Source: CAVSMC01 sp963798655
GTDB taxonomy: Bacteria; Pseudomonadota; Gammaproteobacteria; Burkholderiales; Casimicrobiaceae
Length of the DNA: 7,450 nt
Assembly: GCA_963798655.1 (NCBI GenBank)
Contig: CAWCUH010000017.1
Coordinates: 1 to 7,450, forward strand
Direction of reading: 5' to 3'
The position numbers and the translations under genes were made by a program. Numbering within the stretch: position 1 is the stretch's first letter; the number at the start of each line of letters is the position of its first letter. Below are positions 4,260-7,450 of this stretch, one piece after another. The notes beneath the pieces are model-generated. The model saw only the letters and a list, made by a program, of their open reading frames with translations, was not told where the DNA came from and did no database searches.

Positions 4260-6556
4260 AGGCACTCGCGCACCTCGCGCCAATAGGCGGCGGCGTGCCG
4301 CTCGACGCCGTTCGCGGCGAGCGTTGCGCGGTCCGGCACTTGTCCACGAAGGACGTCGGCGCACTGCTCCATGGCCTTCAATCGCGACGCCATCTGCTCG
4401 GGATCGTGCGCGTCCATCCACTCGACGGCGAGCCGGTTCGCCGTCACGATCTCGCGCATCGCCGGATAGTCGCTCGTGAGCGCCGGCACGCCGACGTGCG
4501 CCGCCTCGACGACGCTGAACGTCCCGTTATCGACGCGGCCGGCATGCCACAGAAAGCGCGCGCCCCCGAGCAGCCGCTGGTACGCGCGCTCGGGCAGCTC
4601 GCCCATGAACTCGACATTGCGGCGAAACCGGCGGCTTTGCGCGCGAATCTCGCGCACGGGCTTCAGGTGCGGGAGCTCCGAGGCGAGGATGCGGTCGGTC
4701 TCGACGCCGGTGACGCGGCATCCCCATCGACCGTCGAGCTCGTCGTAATAGATCGCGAGCGCGTTCGCCGCGTTCTCGTGGTTCTTGTGCAACGCCAGGT
4801 TCGTCGTCCATATGAAATACGGGGCCCGCTCCGCATCCACGGCTTCGCTCGGCTGCGACGCGGCTTCGAACTGCGGCACGAGCATCGGAACGCGGCGCAG
4901 CTTGCGCAGCGGCAGCCCCGCGAAATCGCGCGCATCGGCGTACGTAAAATCGGTTGTTACGAAAACGCGCTCGGCGCTGTGCTGCGCGGAAATGAACGCT
5001 GCGTTGCTCCCCGCGTCGAGAAAGCTCTCGTAGCGCTGCAGATAGTCGTAGACCATCATCACATAGGGCTTTACCGGCAGCAGCGGCACGCTGAGCCGGT
5101 CGGAAACGACGAGCCAAAGGTCGCAGTCGTCGAAGTGCGTCGCGCCGTCGTCGGGAACCGCGTAGACCGGCGCGTGCAGGCTTGCATCGACGCCGGCATA
5201 CGCGAGGGCACGCCGCGCCTCGTCGCGGTTGAGCGTCTTCCAGCGGAACGAGCGGCGGCCGACGTACGCCGGCATGTCCTTGAACTCCTCGTCGGTGTAC
5301 ACCTGACCATCGTCGAGGTGAGCGAGCAGCACCTCAGCCGGTTCGCCGGCGGCACTCGAGCCTTCGACGAGCGCCTGTGCGAGCAGCTTCGCCCCGCGCA
5401 GGCTGCCGCCGCGATAGCCGACGGGTACGATGATCGCGATGCGCCTGCCCGAGGTGCGACCCGCTCGCGGCGTCACCGTCTGCGCGCTCGCGACGATGCG
5501 AGCGAAGCCGCTCTGCCATTGCGGCATGCAGCGCTCCGGCGACATCGACTCGAGCAGCACCGACTGCGTCGTGCGGATGCTGTCGATCAGCCGCCGGTCG
5601 CCCGCGAGCAAGCGCTCGATCTTGCGATGCGCCTGGGCCTCGGTGCGGCAGCGTCCTGGCAGGTGCCGGCCGCCGAGCTGGTCGAGCATGCCGCCTGCCA
5701 TGAACACGAGGGGCATGCCGGCATAAACCGCCTCGAACGGATGGTAGTGCGCGTGGTTGGGCTCGCGGCTGTGGTAGTACATGACGCGGAGCTCGCGCAT
5801 GTTGCGCTCGTGCTCTTCCTTGGGCATGTAGCCGATCACCGCTGGATCGTTCACCGCGATCGGCTGTGCACCGCCGATGACGTGGGGCAGGTCGCCGAAA
5901 TCGCGCTTGAATCGCTCGTAGATGCCGCGGAAGTATGGCGTCGATCCGATTCGCGGGCACACGAAGAAAAGTCGCGCGTCGGTGCCACGCCATTCCGCCG
6001 AGCGCTCGACGCCGTGAAGGCCCACCGGCAAATAGCACTCATGCTCGGCGAAGAAGCGCTCCTCGACGTCCTTCAGGTGCGGATAGGCAGTCGCGAACCA
6101 CACTCGCATCGCGCGCTCGCGCATGCGGATCCGCGTTGACAGAGGCAGGTGCTCGCGCATCAGCTTCGAATAGCTCTCGCCGCTCGCGAGCCCGAACACG
6201 CGAACGACGATTGCTCCGTCGAAGTGAGCCAACGTCGTCTCGATCTGCCGGGGAAAGAATCCGATAAAGGCGACCTTGAAGTACCGGTTCGCGATCGCCC
6301 ACGCGTCCGCGTCTTCGCAGCAGTACCAGTCCTGTGCGTTCAACAAGGCGAGTTCGTCGGGCGCGAGGTCGAGATTCGCGTCGAGCGACGAATCGACCGA
6401 CGCCGACAGGTTACCCTCATCGTACGGGAAGCGCTTCGGCGTGAACACGCGATCAACGCTGGCGCGGCGCAACTGATCGACCTCGAAGCGGCGAAGCGTC
6501 GAATGGTTGAGCAGCCACATCGCGCGGCCGTCGGCCGGCGCGTCAGGCGATGCCAT
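4256..6556 (-). CDS. Tandem two-domain glycosyltransferase
   Basis: This 766-residue protein appears to be two GT-B type glycosyltransferases in one chain. The N-terminal half (about 12-355) opens with WLLNHSTLRRFEV and has HPFEAVYAGMPLVFMAGGM (272-290), resembling the C-terminal sugar-nucleotide site of a glycosyltransferase with the usual H...EA layout. The C-terminal half starts near RRIAIIVPVG (371-380) and is GT4-like. It has FIWTTNLALHKNHENAANAL (581-600), VEFMGELPE (648-656), and HAGRVDNGTFSVVEAAHVGV (671-690), where the usual E-X7-E is D676-X7-E684. No membrane segment or signal peptide is seen. The ATG at 6556 has a strong GGAGG four bases upstream, inside the end of wzt, and overlaps that gene by 14 bases. 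An alternative Met13 lacks such support. Two active sites in one chain could make a repeat of two sugars or linkages, as in polymerising O-antigen enzymes. Whether the N-terminal half is catalytic is unproven. Confidence 0.85.
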   Translation of the reverse strand: MASPDAPADGRAMWLLNHSTLRRFEVDQLRRASVDRVFTPKRFPYDEGNLSASVDSSLDANLDLAPDELALLNAQDWYCCEDADAWAIANRYFKVAFIGFFPRQIETTLAHFDGAIVVRVFGLASGESYSKLMREHLPLSTRIRMRERAMRVWFATAYPHLKDVEERFFAEHECYLPVGLHGVERSAEWRGTDARLFFVCPRIGSTPYFRGIYERFKRDFGDLPHVIGGAQPIAVNDPAVIGYMPKEEHERNMRELRVMYYHSREPNHAHYHPFEAVYAGMPLVFMAGGMLDQLGGRHLPGRCRTEAQAHRKIERLLAGDRRLIDSIRTTQSVLLESMSPERCMPQWQSGFARIVASAQTVTPRAGRTSGRRIAIIVPVGYRGGSLRGAKLLAQALVEGSSAAGEPAEVLLAHLDDGQVYTDEEFKDMPAYVGRRSFRWKTLNRDEARRALAYAGVDASLHAPVYAVPDDGATHFDDCDLWLVVSDRLSVPLLPVKPYVMMVYDYLQRYESFLDAGSNAAFISAQHSAERVFVTTDFTYADARDFAGLPLRKLRRVPMLVPQFEAASQPSEAVDAERAPYFIWTTNLALHKNHENAANALAIYYDELDGRWGCRVTGVETDRILASELPHLKPVREIRAQSRRFRRNVEFMGELPERAYQRLLGGARFLWHAGRVDNGTFSVVEAAHVGVPALTSDYPAMREIVTANRLAVEWMDAHDPEQMASRLKAMEQCADVLRGQVPDRATLAANGVERHAAAYWREVRECL

Positions 6557-7289
6557 TGATCCTCCGATACTCTTCGATCGCGGCGCCGACCGGCCCGTCG
6601 AACACGACGCGGCCGTGGTCGAGCACGATGCCCCGCACGCACAGCCGCGACAGCGACGAGAAGTCGTGCGACGACAGCACGAGGATCTGCGCCTTCGCGA
6701 TGACGTCGTCGATACGCTTGCGCGCTTTCGCCATGAACGATGCGTCGCCCGCGCCGATCACCTCGTCGATCAGCAGCACCTCGCCGGTCACCGACGTCGT
6801 GATGGCGAACGCGAGCCGCACCATCATGCCGGCCGAATACGTGCGTAGCGGATAGTCGATGAACTCCCCCAGATCGGCGAAGGCGACGACGTCGGGCTCG
6901 ATCGCGTGCACCTGCGACGGCGTGAGGCCGAGCAGAAGCCCGCGATAGAGGATGTTCTCGCGTCCGGTCGCGTCGGGCTCGAAGCCCAAGCCGAGCTCGA
7001 ACAGCCCGCGCACGGCGCCGCTCACCTGCAGCGACCCGCTCGACAACGGATAGAGGCCCGCGATCGCGCGCAGCAGCGTCGTCTTGCCCGCGCCGTTGTG
7101 GCCCATCAGCCCCACGCGCTCGCCGGGCCCGATCGCAAGCGTCACGTCGCGCAGCGCATGCACGTCGCGCAGCTTCGGCCGCGCTGTGCGGTGCATCGCG
7201 CGAGCGAGCAGCGACTTGAGCGAGCGCTCGACGTACGCGACCGCCGCGTAATGCAAGTTCGCGCCTTCGATGCGGATCGCCGCGCTCAC
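6543..7289 (-). CDS. wzt: ABC polysaccharide exporter ATP-binding protein (Wzt/KpsT type, short form)
   Basis: This 248-residue ABC ATPase energises export of lipid-linked polysaccharide across the inner membrane with the Wzm permease encoded just upstream. It shows Walker A GHNGAGKT (63-70), the signature YSAGM (151-155) that this exporter subfamily uses in place of LSGG, Walker B VLLIDEV (171-177) with Glu176 as the likely catalytic base, and the switch His208. The N-terminal extension with VERSLKSLL (20-28) before the first core strand is typical of Wzt/KpsT. The start is the GTG at 7289, which overlaps the permease stop as GTGA. A longer frame to 7397 would lie inside the permease gene and is rejected. 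The protein stops soon after the ATPase core (DHGRVVFDGP then about 15 residues), so it lacks the C-terminal glycan-binding domain of O9a-type Wzt. It resembles galactan-type or capsule exporters, in which no capped terminus needs to be recognised. Confidence 0.93.
   Translation of the reverse strand: MSAAIRIEGANLHYAAVAYVERSLKSLLARAMHRTARPKLRDVHALRDVTLAIGPGERVGLMGHNGAGKTTLLRAIAGLYPLSSGSLQVSGAVRGLFELGLGFEPDATGRENILYRGLLLGLTPSQVHAIEPDVVAFADLGEFIDYPLRTYSAGMMVRLAFAITTSVTGEVLLIDEVIGAGDASFMAKARKRIDDVIAKAQILVLSSHDFSSLSRLCVRGIVLDHGRVVFDGPVGAAIEEYRRINGIA
6561..6565 (-). promoter_or_regulatory. Shine-Dalgarno for the tandem glycosyltransferase, inside wzt
   Basis: On the minus strand GGAGG lies four bases before the ATG at 6556, within the last codons of the ATPase gene. 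It is the only strong ribosome binding site among the operon junctions seen, so this long gene may be translated independently, while the GTGA/ATGA junctions depend on coupling. Confidence 0.75.
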
Positions 7290-7450
7290 AGGTAGAAGAT
7301 GACCGTTCGCTCCATCCGACGACCCGCGAGCCATGCAAACACTCCGAATAGCGCGCACAACCCAACCGCGAAAGCGAAGTTTTCGGCGGTCGGCCATTGT
7401 CCGGTAAGAAGCGGCGCGCGGACGATTTGTAGCAGATGGTAGATCGGGTT
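7286..7450 (-). CDS. wzm: ABC-2 polysaccharide permease, C-terminal end only (Wzm)
   Basis: The gene is cut by the window edge, so only the last 54 codons are visible. They read NPIYHLLQIVRAPLLTGQWP, then a final hydrophobic segment (about FAFAVGLCALFGVFAWLAG), then RRMERTVIFYL and TGA at 7286-7288. The NP-x-YH-x-LQ-x-x-R-x-P-LL pattern just before the last membrane helix is characteristic of ABC-2 type O-antigen or capsule permeases (Wzm/KpsM), the channel subunit in the inner membrane. Its stop overlaps the GTG of the ATPase gene (GTGA), as expected for paired exporter subunits made in equal amounts. This stretch was too short to stand out as an ORF and has no start in the window. Confidence 0.9.
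   Translation of the reverse strand, partial: NPIYHLLQIVRAPLLTGQWPTAENFAFAVGLCALFGVFAWLAGRRMERTVIFYL

Noticed and set aside
4260..4421. A longer N-terminus for the GT4 glycosyltransferase, starting at 4421.
   Set aside because: The extra 54 residues are arginine-rich and lie wholly inside the upstream gene; the GTG at 4259 overlaps the stop as GTGA and begins a normal first strand.
964..6139. Very long plus-strand open frames (964-2655, 2616-4286, 4046-6139) opposite the polysaccharide genes.
   Set aside because: They are antisense shadows of GC-rich genes: arginine- and alanine-heavy, no domain motifs, while the opposite strand carries clear family motifs.
7290..7397. A longer N-terminus for the ATPase, starting at 7397.
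   Set aside because: That stretch is the coding sequence of the permease C-terminus in another frame; the GTG at 7289 matches the family's length.

Overview
The window is mostly a GC-rich stretch carrying the end of a surface-polysaccharide (O-antigen or capsule type) gene cluster. The high GC, strong G/C bias at third codon positions, and a Wzm/Wzt-type ABC export system suggest a Gram-negative proteobacterium, plausibly a beta-proteobacterium such as Burkholderiaceae or a Xanthomonadaceae-like gammaproteobacterium. The sequence alone does not settle the taxon.

Layout, right to left (direction of transcription on the minus strand): the C-terminal 54 codons of an ABC-2 polysaccharide permease (Wzm, cut by the window edge at 7450); its ATPase (Wzt, 6543-7289); a very long tandem two-domain glycosyltransferase (4256-6556); a GT4-type glycosyltransferase with an inserted hydrophobic segment (2604-4259); a NeuD/PglD-type sugar acyltransferase (1993-2607); and a sulfotransferase-family protein (769-1968). 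The first five genes overlap their neighbours by 4, 14, 4 and 4 bases. The last starts 24 bases after the acyltransferase stop. This is a tightly coupled operon. The best reading is that the two glycosyltransferase proteins build or extend a glycan, the acyltransferase and sulfotransferase decorate it or its precursor, and Wzm/Wzt exports it. Wzt lacks the C-terminal glycan-binding domain of O9a-type systems, so a terminal cap is unlikely to be the export signal.

The left 0.66 kb is different: visibly less GC-rich, on the plus strand, and unrelated in content. It holds one small orphan gene of unknown function (230-505) with a strong Shine-Dalgarno. The gene is followed by a 93-base imperfect inverted repeat whose ends match the GCCTAAC (RYYYAAC) and GTTGGGT (GTTRRRY) core boxes of integron attC recombination sites, in the orientation expected for an integron gene cassette. 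Between this site and the end of the polysaccharide operon lies a short minus-strand reading frame (about 662-790) that looks like the C-terminal remnant of a lost gene, or a frameshifted tail of the sulfotransferase. The boundary at about 640-770 therefore looks like a recombination junction at the end of the cluster.
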